From: Nilaparvata lugens
Lineage: Eukaryota > Arthropoda > Insecta > Hemiptera > Delphacidae
Assembly (NCBI RefSeq): GCF_014356525.2
Contig: NC_052507.1
Location: 41,955,295-42,019,294 of the forward strand
Direction: 5' to 3'
DNA length: 64,000 bases
The number at the start of each line of letters is the position of its first letter. Within the stretch, counting starts at the first letter, position 1. Of the stretch, positions 1 to 9,818 are shown one piece after another. The position numbers and the translations under genes are program-made. The notes beneath the pieces are model-generated. The model was given only the letters and a program-made list of their open reading frames with translations, did not search any database and had not been told where the DNA came from.

Positions 1-1690
1 GGCACCAATGAGATGGGACGATAGCTACCTGGAATATCTTTAGGCCCCTTCTTATAGACAGGTACAATTCTGGAAACTTTTAGCACTTCAGGAAAAACTC
101 CATCTCTCAGGCATCTATTTATACAATATGTGAATGGATTTATAATATCATGAATAATTTTCTTCAATAGATTACTTGAAAAGCCGTAAATATCAACACT
201 GGATGAAGCTTTGAAACTAAGTACTATATCAAGCACTTCACGTGTGGAGACTTTGTGAAATGAGAATTTGGGCTTATCCTGGTTAAGAGGGAAATTGAAG
301 TTTTGCTCCAATAAATTAATTGCTGTTAAATTGGGCCGGTCAATCTTATCATGAACATCCATCACTGCGTCCAAGAAAAACTTATTCATTTCATTGAGTG
401 TGAATGGAATTGGATCTTTTCGAGCCTCTTCCTGAACAGATTTTATTATTTTCCATGCGGCTTTGCACTTATTACTAGTAGACTCAATTTTAGAAATGTT
501 ATATGTTTTATTAGCTCTATTAATTAACTGCTTATATGATCTTCTAATATCTGAATATGCCTTCCTAGCTTCATCAGTATTATCTCTCCTTGAAATATCT
601 AGCCTAAATATAACAATACTGTGTTTTTCATTTTCGCTAATTGCGGTGTGTACCACTTTTTTAGTTTTGTTTTTCTTGTTTTCTTTGTGCCTTGATGATT
701 ATTCACAACTAGTTTTCTTCCAGGAATAAACATATTAAAATAATAATGTATTATATTGAAAAATCTATTAAATATCTGTTCAGATTTCAAAGAATGAGTT
801 TCACGCACAAATGTGTTCCAGTCTACATTGGAGAGTGAATTCTTAAATAAGTCGAGATTTTCATCTGTCATTGGCCTAGTTACTACTGTCTTCCTAGTCT
901 TTCTACCGTCCGTATTGGAACAAATATTTAAGTCAACCCAATCATGGTCTGAAAAAGGAAATGCCAGAACATCACATGCAACACTGTCAATCCTGATATT
1001 TGTAAAGATATTATCCAAACATGCAGAACCTCTGGTAGCCTTATTATTATGGCAGACCAAATTGAACTGCCTTAGTAAATTCTTAAATTCATGTACAGTT
1101 GCTTTGTCCTGCACAATATCAAAATCGGAGTTAAGATCACCTCCGAATAAAATAGTATAGTTTCTCCATCTTGGTCTACTAAAGAAATTCAATACATTCT
1201 CAAGCCCTTCTAAAAAAAACACTAGAATCGCCCAAGGGTGATCTATATATAGAGACTAGAGCTAATTTCAGTTTATCTAAAGATATACCAGTAACTCCAA
1301 AATTTTTTTCACAATTGAAACAACTTAGATCTAAACAATTGCTATCTGGTACTAGCTCCGGCCTAACATAGATTGAAACTCCTCCATGACTGTAATTTTC
1401 TATACAATAACTATTAACCAGAACATAGTCATCTAGTTCATGAAAAGGAATATCGTCCATCCTAGACCAGTGTTCGCTCAAGCAGAGAGCATGAAAATCA
1501 TTATCATTCCCAAACTCATTCAAAACTACATGTTTCTTATTAATTCCTTGTATATTCAGGAAGCCCACTCTGAATTTTGAATTTCCTCTGGAATCGTCAA
1601 TAAATTTATCCGAATTGACCCCCTCAATCCCATCACGATCACTATTGCTGTAACAATCGATATCAGTATTTTCATTGGGAGAATTTACAA
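1..1690 (-). pseudogene. Non-LTR retrotransposon (Jockey/CR1-like LINE), endonuclease and start of reverse transcriptase, frameshifted and cut by the window edge
   Basis: On the minus strand the conceptual protein starts near 1690. It runs through an AP-type endonuclease domain: the start LNIQGINKK near 1560, LCLSEHW near 1480, GGDLNSD near 1140 and the catalytic SDHDW near 950. It continues through a linker with WYTPQL and KMKN near 650-620 and reaches the beginning of reverse transcriptase (VFPEVLK, VPVYKKG, YRPISL) at 1-110, where it leaves the window. The frame breaks at about 1206-1216, in a run of eight T on the coding strand, and again near 605, where a stop precedes the frame that carries DISRRDNTDEA. 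The remaining catalytic motifs of the polymerase lie outside. The order endonuclease then reverse transcriptase is that of Jockey/CR1-type LINEs; the exact clade is uncertain. Two breaks suggest a dead copy, although the homopolymer break could be a sequencing error. Confidence 0.85.
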
Positions 1691-2190
1691 TGTTTCGCTC
1701 AGGAACATACCTGATATAGGAATGTCTAAAAAATTGTTCTCATCAAGTGATTGTTGGTTGTCTGACAACCGCGACAAGTTTGAGGAATTCATCTCAGAAA
1801 GGAGAATTTGAGAGGGAGACTGGGTCACAGGATTTTCAAATTCCTTTATATATGATTGTTCTATTTAGAATAGCCGTGTTGGTGAAGCAGATGTCGTCAT
1901 TGATAGAAGATGAATCAAAGCGAGATGGTATGGCACTTACTATAATAGGATGTAAAGAACTTATAACAGCTCGTCTGGGTGCCTAGATGTCTTCTGGTTT
2001 TCTCGCGCTGAATTCCGGAAAGCGTTATATGATAATTAAATCCTGTGTAAGCGTGATCTGATCAAATAAATAGTTAGTGTATCAGTGTGGACGTGCTTAT
2101 GGTTTGGGACGTCGTTATAACTGCGCGAGGTCTACTGTTCACAGAACTACTAGCAATCAACTCGACAGCTGATTCATGATGAATAATTCT
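1691..2190. other. Unassigned sequence between LINE and repeat
   Basis: This is the 5' flank of the minus-strand LINE. It may include the LINE's own leader, but no coding motif, tandem repeat or target duplication could be recognised. Confidence 0.4.
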
Positions 2191-2441
2191 ATAGTCTGAT
2201 TTTTACTCTAATATTCGCGTATGAAGGAGGCTCCTTTTTCCTTTTATATTATCCTTGAAATGCAAAATTTCCAAAAACCTTGTATATACGTCGACGCGCA
2301 ATTTAAAAAGGAACATACCTGTCAAATTTCATGAAAATCTATTACCGCGCTTCGCCGTAAATGCGCAACATATGAACATTTTAACATTAAGAGAAATGCC
2401 AAACCGTCGACTTGAATCTCAGACCTCACTTCGCTCGGTCA
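2191..2441 (+). repeat. Dispersed repeat, copy 1 (short form)
   Basis: About 250 bp, starting at TCTATAGTCTGATTTTTACT and ending at CACTTCGCTCGGTCA. It matches the outer parts of 2950-3890 base for base apart from scattered substitutions, in the same orientation. In this copy the AACATTT segment is only two or three units long (2373-2390). I recall similar sequence, including the CTTCGCTCGGTCA end, as a common planthopper repeat. It contains no ORF of its own that looks real. It may be a short non-autonomous element. Confidence 0.75.
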
Positions 2442-2635
2442 AAAAAACCGAAAATTATTTTTTGTGTTGTATATAAAAAAGTTTTGAAAACAAAAGGGTA
2501 GGCTTCTATGAAATTATTTCTTTATCAATTAACCAATCCTATATCCTATGATCCTATTTCAGTCAATCCTTTATCATATCAGTAATATAACTCATATCAT
2601 TGATTTTCTTCATGATATTTACTTTATTATTACAG

Positions 2636-2813
2636 CCCGGGCCCTCAATTACACCTGAACGAGACAGCATATTCATTGGGCCTGTACAGCAGTGAGGATG
2701 CAGACTATTTCTCGCCCAGCCTCCAAGAGGACGTTTTCCAGCAAGTGCAGTCGGTCCAGGATTCCATGCTGCTGCAAGGAGTTGATCCCCAGCAGCTTGC
2801 CGAATCTATTCAG
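2636..2813 (+). CDS. Candidate exon of the zinc-finger gene, in inverted orientation
   Basis: The segment has an acceptor (TATTATTACAG) just before 2636 and a donor (CAG/GTAAAA) at 2813/2814. Between them is an open frame of one leading base plus 59 codons. The peptide is acidic and glutamine-rich, with GLYSSEDADYFSPSLQEDVF followed by QQVQSVQDSMLLQGVDPQQL, the style of a transcription-factor region. It reads on the plus strand, whereas all other recognised exons read on the minus strand. Its start phase needs two bases from the previous exon, which is exactly what exon 5877-6355 leaves. It is GC-richer than its surroundings and sits between two copies of one dispersed repeat. Either it is a displaced, inverted exon of the minus-strand gene (a real rearrangement or an assembly error), or it belongs to an unrelated plus-strand gene. 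The exon call itself is fairly secure; its membership is inferred. Confidence 0.65.
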
Positions 2814-2949
2814 GTAAAAACTAACCCTGATAAAAAATGTATTTTAAAATTCGCATGCCTAGAACCTACGGTCCACAACAACTATATTGCGGTTTGAAGA
2901 TTCATTGAGTTTTATTGGAGTACGGTATTCATGAATTCTATAGTCTTCT

Positions 2950-3890
2950 ATAGTCTGATTTTTACTCTGATATTAGCGTATGAAGGAGGCTCCTTTTTCC
3001 TTTCATATTATCCTTGGAATGCGAAATTTCCAAAAACCTTGTATATACGTCGACGCGCAATTTAAAAAAGAACATACCTGTCAAATTTCATGAAAATCTA
3101 TTTCAGCGTTACGCTGTAAATGCACAACATTTAAACATTTAAACATTTAAACATTTAAACATTTAAACATTTAAACATTTAAACATTTAAATATTTAAAC
3201 ATTTAAACATTTAAACATTAAACATTAAACATTTAAACATTTTAAACATTTAAACATTTAAACATTAAACATTTAAAATTTAAACATTCAAACATTTAAA
3301 CATTTAAACATTTAAACATTTAAACATTTAAACATTTAAACATTTAAACATTTAAACATTAAACATTTAAACATTTAAACATTTAAACATTTAAACATTT
3401 AAACATTTAAACATTTAAACATTTAAACATTTAAACATTTAAACATTTAAACATTTAAACATTTAAACATTTAAACATTTAAACATTTAAACATTTAAAC
3501 ATTTAACATTTAAACATTTAAACATTTAAACATTTAAACATTTAACATTTAAACATTTAAACATTAAACATTTAACATTTAAACATTTAAACATTCAAAC
3601 ATTTAAACATTTAAACATTAAACATTTAACATTTAAACATTGAAACATTTAAACATTTAAACATTTAAACATTAAACATTTAAACATTTAAACATTTAAA
3701 CATTTAAACATTTAAACATTTAACATTTAAACATTTAAACATTTAAACATTTGAACATTTAAACATTTAAACATTAAACATTAAACATTTAAACATTTAA
3801 ACATTCAAACATTCAAACATTTAAACATTCAAACATTAAGAGAAATGCCAAACCGTCGACTAGAATCTTAGACCTCACTTCGCTCGGTCA
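2950..3890 (+). repeat. Dispersed repeat, copy 2, expanded by an internal satellite array
   Basis: This is a second copy of the element at 2191-2441, in direct orientation. The left part (2950-3126) and the right part (3833-3890, ending CACTTCGCTCGGTCA) match copy 1. Between them the short AACATTT segment has grown to about 700 bp. Confidence 0.75.
3127..3838 (+). repeat. Tandem array of AAACATTT (about 8 bp unit, close to 90 copies)
   Basis: Nearly perfect tandem repetition of AAACATTT, with occasional 7-bp units (AACATTT, AACATTA) and C or G substitutions. It lies inside a dispersed repeat whose other copy here holds only two or three units, so the array arose by local expansion. Confidence 0.97.
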
Positions 3891-4200
3891 ATTATTATAA
3901 CTTATTTATGAAAAATAAAAAATGTTGAAGAAGGTTGCTTTGATTATTTAGTTTTTATATAATGTATCTTCATTTGTAGCCACTGTCTATTTCCTGGAAA
4001 TGCATATTTTAGCAGAATTTGACGCAATCTTCTAATAAACCAAAGCTGTACAAATGGAAAAGTTATAAGTGCATTATTGTTGTCATGCCAGAGGCCTGAA
4101 ATTGATCAGTTGCGACCTGAAAACTCTGAGCCAGCCAAGTCACTCGATATTCAGTTTTAGTTTGTTATTGTTGTATATATAAGAACGGTGGCTTTGGTAC
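3891..4200. other. Intron or 3' flanking sequence, nothing recognised
   Basis: AT-rich sequence between the expanded repeat and the exon at 4201-4406. On the minus strand it immediately follows that exon's donor. No further exon was found. Confidence 0.4.
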
Positions 4201-4406
4201 CTTTGAAGGTGGTGGAACTGGGCCAGGTAGTGATTGACTGCCAATAGAGCCCCTGTCCGTTGCGGGTGGGTGGCAGGAGGGGCGGAGGCGTGTACGGCAG
4301 TGCAGCCGTCGAGTGGCGGGTGGATCGCAGTCTTGACGGGTAGCACAAGCTATGCCCATCCAGTCGTGGCCGCTTCCGAGGGTATCGCACCGGGCTGGCC
4401 GCGATT
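4201..4406 (-). CDS. Zinc-finger gene exon with TPPP motif (TRERF1/ZNF541-like)
   Basis: A GC-rich island of 206 bp in AT-rich DNA, open on the minus strand. The acceptor is GTGAACAG before 4406 and the donor is CAAAG/GTACC at 4201. One leading base is followed by 68 codons and one trailing base. The peptide is basic at its start (RYPRKRPRLDG) and then carries YTPPPLLPPTRNGQGLYW. From memory, a Tyr-Thr-Pro-Pro-Pro stretch followed by a Gly-Leu-aromatic turn lies just before the ELM2 region in TRERF1/MIDEAS/ZNF541 proteins; this should be confirmed by search. The start phase agrees with the end of exon 5877-6355, so these two could be spliced directly. The basic KRPR stretch might serve in nuclear import. 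The donor is a weak match to consensus. No ELM2 or SANT exon follows inside the window. Confidence 0.65.
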
Positions 4407-4675
4407 CTGTTCACGAAACAACCACATTATAGTATTGATTTTGAAACTTCTTTATTGTACCATAATTTCACATCACATGAAAAATTCACAAAATGAATAT
4501 CATTTATTTATTTAGCGTATGGTGCTACGACACAAATTATATTATCCTCCGGAAACAATAATCACAAAGGTATTTATTACCTGTTTAGAAAACTAAATAA
4601 ATGAATTTGAAACAAATGAATAAATAACACATTGTTTGGTGATGTTTATGCAGAATGTTCCACTAAAGGTGTAAC
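4407..4675. other. Intron sequence, nothing recognised
   Basis: AT-rich intron between the exon at 4201-4406 and the foldback element that starts near 4676. No exon, repeat or other feature was recognised. Confidence 0.4.
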
Positions 4676-5455
4676 AGGTGAAGACCGAAGATTCTACATT
4701 AAATTTGCAACAGAAAAAGTACATAAAAATTTCTTATATCGACATTAGTCTTCGACATATGTATAAATTTTTGATATTTTTGAAAAAGTCAATAACCAGT
4801 AGAAAAACTATCAGTGAAAATGTAATTTTAAAGGAAAAGGAAGGAACTTCCAAAAATTTCCTGTTTGCTCGAAGTTTTTGAACTTTTTATGAGCGTTCAA
4901 ACTTGAACGTTCGGTGAAGACCGAAGATTCTACATTAAATTTGCAACAGAAAAAGTACATTAAAATTTTCTTATATCGACATTAGTTTTTGACATATATA
5001 TTAATTTTTTATATTTTTGAAAAAGTCAATAACTAGTAGAAAAACTATCAGTGAAAATGTAATTCTAAAGGAAAAGGAAGAAACTTCCAAAAATGTCCTG
5101 TTTGTTCGAAGTTTCTGAACTTTTTATGAGCGTTCAAACTGAAATTTGGTTTTGAACTCAACGAATGCACTTTTTCAACTTTGAGCGTTTATGTTCAGGA
5201 ACGTCATGCAAAGTAACAAATTATATGGATTCTATTGAATATGTTCAAGTCTTTGTAACCATATCTATAGAATTAGGTTTTGACTGATAGTTTTTATTTC
5301 AAGTTAATGACTTTTTCAAAAATACCGAAAAATCGATATATCTCGAAAATTAAGGTCGATACAAGAAAATTTTACTAGTCATTTTTTGTGGCAAATCCCA
5401 CGCATGTAGAATCTATCAAAGTCTTTCGATCCTTTGTAGAATCGATCCTTCCCTG
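4676..5455. repeat. Foldback-type element with a tandem 235-bp duplication
   Basis: Two direct copies (about 4677-4911 and 4913-5150) start with GTGAAGACCGAAGATTCTAC and end with TTTTATGAGCGTTCAAACT. A diverged inverted segment (about 5270-5455) contains the complementary words, such as GACTTTTTCAAAAATACCGA and GTAGAATC. The left edge (GTTCCACTAAAGG) and right edge (CCTTCCCTGGAACACTA) are weakly complementary. No transposase frame is visible. A related sequence lies inside the element at 58654-59771. Confidence 0.65.
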
Positions 5456-5876
5456 GAACACTATGTATAATTTACTCAATATTCAATTCTCACTTTTTTT
5501 CACAGGGCTACTGGAATTATAATTATTTTATACACAGTAGCTATCAAGTACCCTTTCATTTTATCACAGCACATTGTGTTTTATAACAACACCTATTGCC
5601 ACATATCACAAAATGTTGTGCGGAAATGGAAGGGTAGCCCTACTTGATAAATGTTATTGTGTTTCAATTCAAATATCGTTAGGTAACTCACTTGATATGA
5701 TGCTTACTTAAATAGATTATGATTCATGACTACTACAAGAATTATATAAAAACAATATCAATTTCAATATAACCAATTCACAATACACCAATTTCAATAT
5801 ATGATTAATATAATTACGATAAGGAGTTTGTCTCAATTGTAATAATTATGTTATCGGTAGTGGTTAGGCTACTCAC
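5456..5876. other. Intron sequence, nothing recognised
   Basis: AT-rich intron between the foldback element and exon 5877-6355. The minus-strand donor GTGAGT lies at its right edge. Confidence 0.5.
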
Positions 5877-6355
5877 GTGGTGGGACTGAGGAATACATCA
5901 TCGTCGATCTCCTCCTTGATGTGGTCGAGCAGCTTGATGGTGGTGGGATGAGTTGTGCCGATGTTGGTGTGATGTGTTGTGCCGATGTTGGTGTGATGAG
6001 TTGTGCCGATGTTGGTGTGATGAGTTGTGCCGATGTTGGTGTGATGAGTTGTGCCGATGTTGGTGTGATGTGTTGTGCCGATGTTGGCCGCCCTGAGCTG
6101 TTGGCTGGTGGTGAGCAGCCGACCGGTGACCACCTTGCCAGTCTTCAGCAGACGACCTCCGCCGTCGCCGCAGCCGACCAACTCAGCCTTGGGCCGCGTG
6201 TTCACGAACACGGCCGTTGTGCCGTTCACCACCGCCGACGTCTTGATTGGCTGATAGGAGGTCACCAGTTTCAGCTCACCGTTGCGGTCCAGCACGATTC
6301 CGGTCAGGCTTTGTGAGCCGGCCGAGCCCAGGTCCACTGTACCGTTGTTCAGTAC
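5877..6355 (-). CDS. Zinc-finger gene exon with 24-bp in-frame tandem repeat
   Basis: 479 bp, acceptor TATTAG before 6355 and strong donor CCAC/GTGAGT at 5877; it starts in phase 0 and ends with two bases of a codon. The peptide opens VLNNGTVDLGSAGSQSLTG, then LDRNGELKLVTSYQPIKTSA, a Gly-rich turn, six copies of an eight-residue unit (residues about 91-138), and IKLLDHIKEEIDDDVFLSP. The start phase agrees with the end of exon 7333-7962. IKEE fits the psi-K-x-E sumoylation pattern, and the following acidic run is typical of regulatory proteins; both remarks are inference. Three later codons would run into a stop past the donor, which supports the chosen splice site. It belongs to the low-complexity regulatory region of the protein. 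Confidence 0.8.
5942..6085 (-). repeat. Coding minisatellite, six 24-bp units (NIGTTHHT)
   Basis: Six adjacent 24-bp units encode NIGTTHHT five times and NIGTTHPT once, in frame inside the exon at 5877-6355. The units are almost identical in DNA, so the expansion is recent and copy number probably varies between individuals. Confidence 0.97.
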
Positions 6356-7332
6356 CTAATACCCATTCACACATACAAATTGATATTCATTACATACCCA
6401 AAAATAGAATATCGAAACTAAACTATTATTTCAAGAATTTGTTATTATCAAGAGTCGTCTGGCATTGACCTAGCCTCAATTATCAAGATATTCAATTATA
6501 AATTATTATTATCAAGAGACCTCTGGCCTCACCTGTCAGATGAGAAGGCCGTGCTCTGTCTACGTGGGTTAAAGCTGAGCCAGGGGTCAAATGTATTCCA
6601 CCTTTTTATTTCATTTGTTGGTTCCATGTTTTTTTCCCACTCTGACAAATCCTCTAGGATACTGTATATTTGTTTGTATGCACATGCACATTTATTTATA
6701 GACTTTCCTTTGTCCTTTAAGTCAATGAGACACCACACGCTTATACATTCCTCTGGAACTTGTTTGCAATCGGTAGAACATTGCAAGAGTAACTTAGTAC
6801 AATTTATCCATTATCAGGCTAAACTTTGTAACGTATTGAAGCCTGTTTTTTATTTTTATTGAAATGCGAGTGATTTGAATGATGATTTTGAAATTGTTCT
6901 CTTGTGTGTATTGTATGGAATGTGTTGCATGTCTTTTGTGTGTATTGTATGGAATGTAGGCCTAGTTTACGAAACGTGTGTGACATAATGATGGCGGTGA
7001 TTATCAGGAGAATAATTATAACAATTGCTTGTAAACAGAAACATGTTGTCTGACTTCTTATCATTTAAATTCCATCTAGTGGTAAGCTCTAGTGAGTTTA
7101 TTAGGATGAGTTGAAGCAGTGACCCAAAATAATGTGAGGGATACGATAATATACAGAACATTTATTAATTTTAAAGCAATATTAATAGTTATATAATGAT
7201 ATTTCTTTAACTTTGATTTTGTTTTAAAGATTGATTTTTAAACATTGATTTTAAACTATTGATATTGTTTTAAAGTTGATAGATGTTCTTTATATTACCG
7301 TATTCTGTATTCCGTATAACGTATTTACTCAC
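6356..7332. other. Intron between exons 7333-7962 and 5877-6355
   Basis: Both junctions are phase 0. Inside, a short duplication of TTATCAAGAG-type sequence lies near 6445 and 6507. A minus-strand frame of 85 codons (6529-6786) ends beside a donor-like GACAG/GTGAGG, but its phase does not fit the flanking exons. A direct repeat of TGTGTATTGTATGGAATGT lies at about 6904 and 6938. No other feature was found. Confidence 0.6.
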
Positions 7333-7962
7333 CTTAAATGTTTGAAAATCAAATCGCTTTTTGGATGCGAAATCCTTGGGACTGCTGCTGAGGAGAGGGT
7401 CGTCAGATCCGGGCATCATCTGTGACTGCAGTGCGTGGGGGAGAGGCGACGACGAGGAGGCGGGGAGAGAAAGCGGTGACGGGACAGGGGTGGCGGAGAG
7501 AGGTGACTGGGGTGGGGGTGAAGGGTAGACGTTCTGTGAGGAGTCCAGAGGGAGAACTTCGTTTAGTGCGGCCTCGACCGCGGCCGAACTAGACATCGCG
7601 GAGGTGTAGAAGGCGGCTGACAAAGGCGAGGATACCGGGCCCTGGGAGATCACCGATTGTAACGGTCCGAAGGAGGGAGATTGTCCTTCCTGGCTGGCGG
7701 GAGGTGTCGGGTATGTGAAGGAAGGCGACGGCAAAGGAGATTGAGGATAGCCGACAAAGTCCTTGGTGTCGGAAGAGTTGAAGCCATTGTCCTTGTGCGA
7801 CCCGCCACCCCCGCCCTGGTTGTGCGAGTAGGCGAAGTCGGCCAGCCCGACCGGAAGGGGTGAGTTGAGCACCGACTGCAGGTCCTGGTGGTGTTGGAAG
7901 TGCTGGCTGTTTGGCGAGTTCTGATACTCCTCTAGCGAGGCGATGTCTTGCAGAGCTGCTGC
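7333..7962 (-). CDS. Zinc-finger gene exon, Pro/Ser-rich region
   Basis: 630 bp (210 codons), acceptor GATTGCAG before 7962 and perfect donor AAG/GTGAGT at 7333, phase 0 at both ends. The peptide begins AALQDIASLEEYQNSPNSQH. It continues with a Gly run and long Pro/Ser-rich stretches such as GYPQSPLPSPSFTYPTPP and YPSPPPQSPLSATPVPSPL, and ends DDPLLSSSPKDFASKKRFDF then QTFK. Such low-complexity regions suit a transcriptional regulator and are probably disordered; several Ser-Pro pairs are possible kinase sites. It joins in phase to exon 5877-6355. The upstream join to exon 9366-9702 is out of phase by direct splicing. The high GC content over 630 bp stands out from the AT-rich introns on both sides. 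Confidence 0.85.
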
Positions 7963-9365
7963 CTGCAATCAAATTAGTCACTCAAATTAATCAAATTCCA
8001 GAAGTGAGAGAGTAATAATTAACTAAACAACTAAAGGAATGAATATAATACTAATCAATTATTAATTTCAATATCAATGAACTCCTTATATGACCCGCAT
8101 GGGCTTTCTATGAGCGGGTATGAGTTCCATATTTCTATAACTTGGAAGCAAAATACCTAGAATACAAAATAAGTATATAAGCCTGTTGTGAAACTGAAGG
8201 AGTTGTTCTAAACTGATTTGCTGGTAAAGGCCAATTTAAACTAATTTATGAATAGATATATAGTATTGATAATATATAATGGAAATAAAAGTGGTTGATC
8301 CTAATAAAGTTTGGTCTACCCTTGAATTGAATGAGTGTTGAATGCTTGGAATTTTTGTGACAAATTTATCCATCCATCAGCTCTGAGTGAGTACAGTATC
8401 AGATGAGGATTGGATACGGTACTGCAGTTCAATGTAGGAATATTATTATATTATATTTCTTCCCCAATAGAAACTTGATTATTTCAGGAAGATGTGAATA
8501 ATTATGTGGAATTTGTGGGAGAATGTAATAGCCTCCTATCATTGAAATGATTCCAGTTTTTATCTCAAACAAGATAATTAAGGGAGGAAAATAAAGAGGA
8601 ATTATCTTATAGAAAATAATTTTCTCAGCTTTTCTTTCCTGGATATTGTCATCACTGAAACCAATTTTTTTATATTGCAAATATAGGCTATACATTCTAT
8701 AGTGGATATTGGATCATGTATAATAATATCACCATAATCCATTTCAATTTTCACAGTATCATTGAAAATGAACATTGTCGAGACCAATCTTAGATCAGGA
8801 GCTCATTCTTGGAAAAATACTATAATAACGAAGAAATGAACGGGCGGCATTCTTATTAGAATAAAATTCATTAAAATGAATAAATTTTCATGGAGAATTA
8901 CGTAAATGATAAATAAGAGTGAGCATGATAAATGAAGCTTGCTCTTTATGATTTTCATCAATAATTCATTACAATATGAAATGCTTTTGCAATTTATTGT
9001 AATTGAATAGCTTTCAACCATTAGCAGGATTCCCGGACAAGTTCCTGTTGTATTATAATAATGATTGGAATAAGATGTATTTTATGGATTTCCGTACTGG
9101 TTTCTTTTACATTATTATAATAATGATTATAATTCATGTTTTCATTATATTATTTGAATGTTTAAAATTCCATCTAAATCCATCTTCACTGATGGAAGAA
9201 CAACCATGTCATATCCTTTGGTTAAGTCAAATAAAGAAGCATTCTTAGAAAATGACAAAGCTTCAATTCTGTAAGGATTTTGAGAAAATATAATATTTTA
9301 GTCCTTTCTATTCTATTTGGAGAAATTGTGAGTGTAGGCAATTTGTTTGTAGTTGTTGATGGTAC
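7963..9365. other. Intron, probably with a missed small exon
   Basis: The exon on the right ends with two bases of a codon and the exon on the left starts with a full codon. Either a small exon of suitable phase lies here or another splice site is used. I could not locate it. A hairpin-like pair, ACCCGCATGG and GAGCGGGT, lies near 8093-8120. The rest is AT-rich with nothing recognised. Confidence 0.45.
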
Positions 9366-9702
9366 CTCTCAGGCAGCACACCCGGATCGGAGCTGGCGCG
9401 TTTGATGAGCGAGTTGACGGCCATTTTGGTTCCGGCTGACACACTGGTCGCAACCGCTACGGTCAGCGACTGCTTCTTGCAACCGTCAGCGTCGGCTAGC
9501 GTCGGCGTCCGCGGCGGCACAAAGTGCTCCGAGTCAGAATGCCGCCGCAGCCCCGTTCTGTCGCCGCAGCCGCTTACGTTTGCGGCTACCGTTGTGGGCG
9601 TCGCCGGCACCACGAACGACGAGATCTTGATGTTGAGCTCGTCGGAAGGTGGCGTGCCGGGGTACTGCGACTGCGGCACGGTTCTGCTACTCGTTTCAGC
9701 CG
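9366..9702 (-). CDS. Zinc-finger gene exon, Thr/Val/Ala-rich region
   Basis: 337 bp, acceptor GTGGACAG before 9702 and donor GAGAG/GTACC at 9366. The first two bases complete the codon left open by exon 14706-14865, giving a clean join. The peptide runs TAETSSRTVPQSQYPGTPPS, then DELNIKISSFVVPATPTTVA, CGDRTGLRRHSDSEHFVPP, and SLIKRASSDPGVLPE. HSDSEHFVPPRTP and IKRASSDPG resemble short regulatory motifs, and RRHSDS and KRASSD fit basophilic kinase sites; this is inference. No structured domain is visible. The donor is a weak match (GTACCA) and its phase does not suit the next known exon, so the right splice site may lie a few bases upstream or a small exon follows. Confidence 0.75.
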
Positions 9703-9818
9703 CTGTCCACAAATATACTTCACATTAAATAACAGCAAATAATACCATTATAATATAAAAATGTGGAAGCTTTGGGATAAAAGTATTGTCATAAATACAG
9801 TAGCATTGTAGTAATATA

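Noticed and set aside
5921..6316. Plus-strand frame with repeated CADVGVM units
   Set aside because: It is the antisense reading of the coding minisatellite and has no splice or start support.
6529..6786. Open minus-strand frame of 85 codons ending at a donor-like GACAG/GTGAGG inside an intron
   Set aside because: Its phase does not fit the neighbouring exons, which join in phase 0 without it, and I recognise no domain. It may be a pseudo-exon or part of an old element.
7589..7981. Other-frame reading of the Pro/Ser-rich exon
   Set aside because: GC-rich exons stay open in several frames. Only the frame used in 7333-7962 matches the perfect donor and joins in phase to the next exon.
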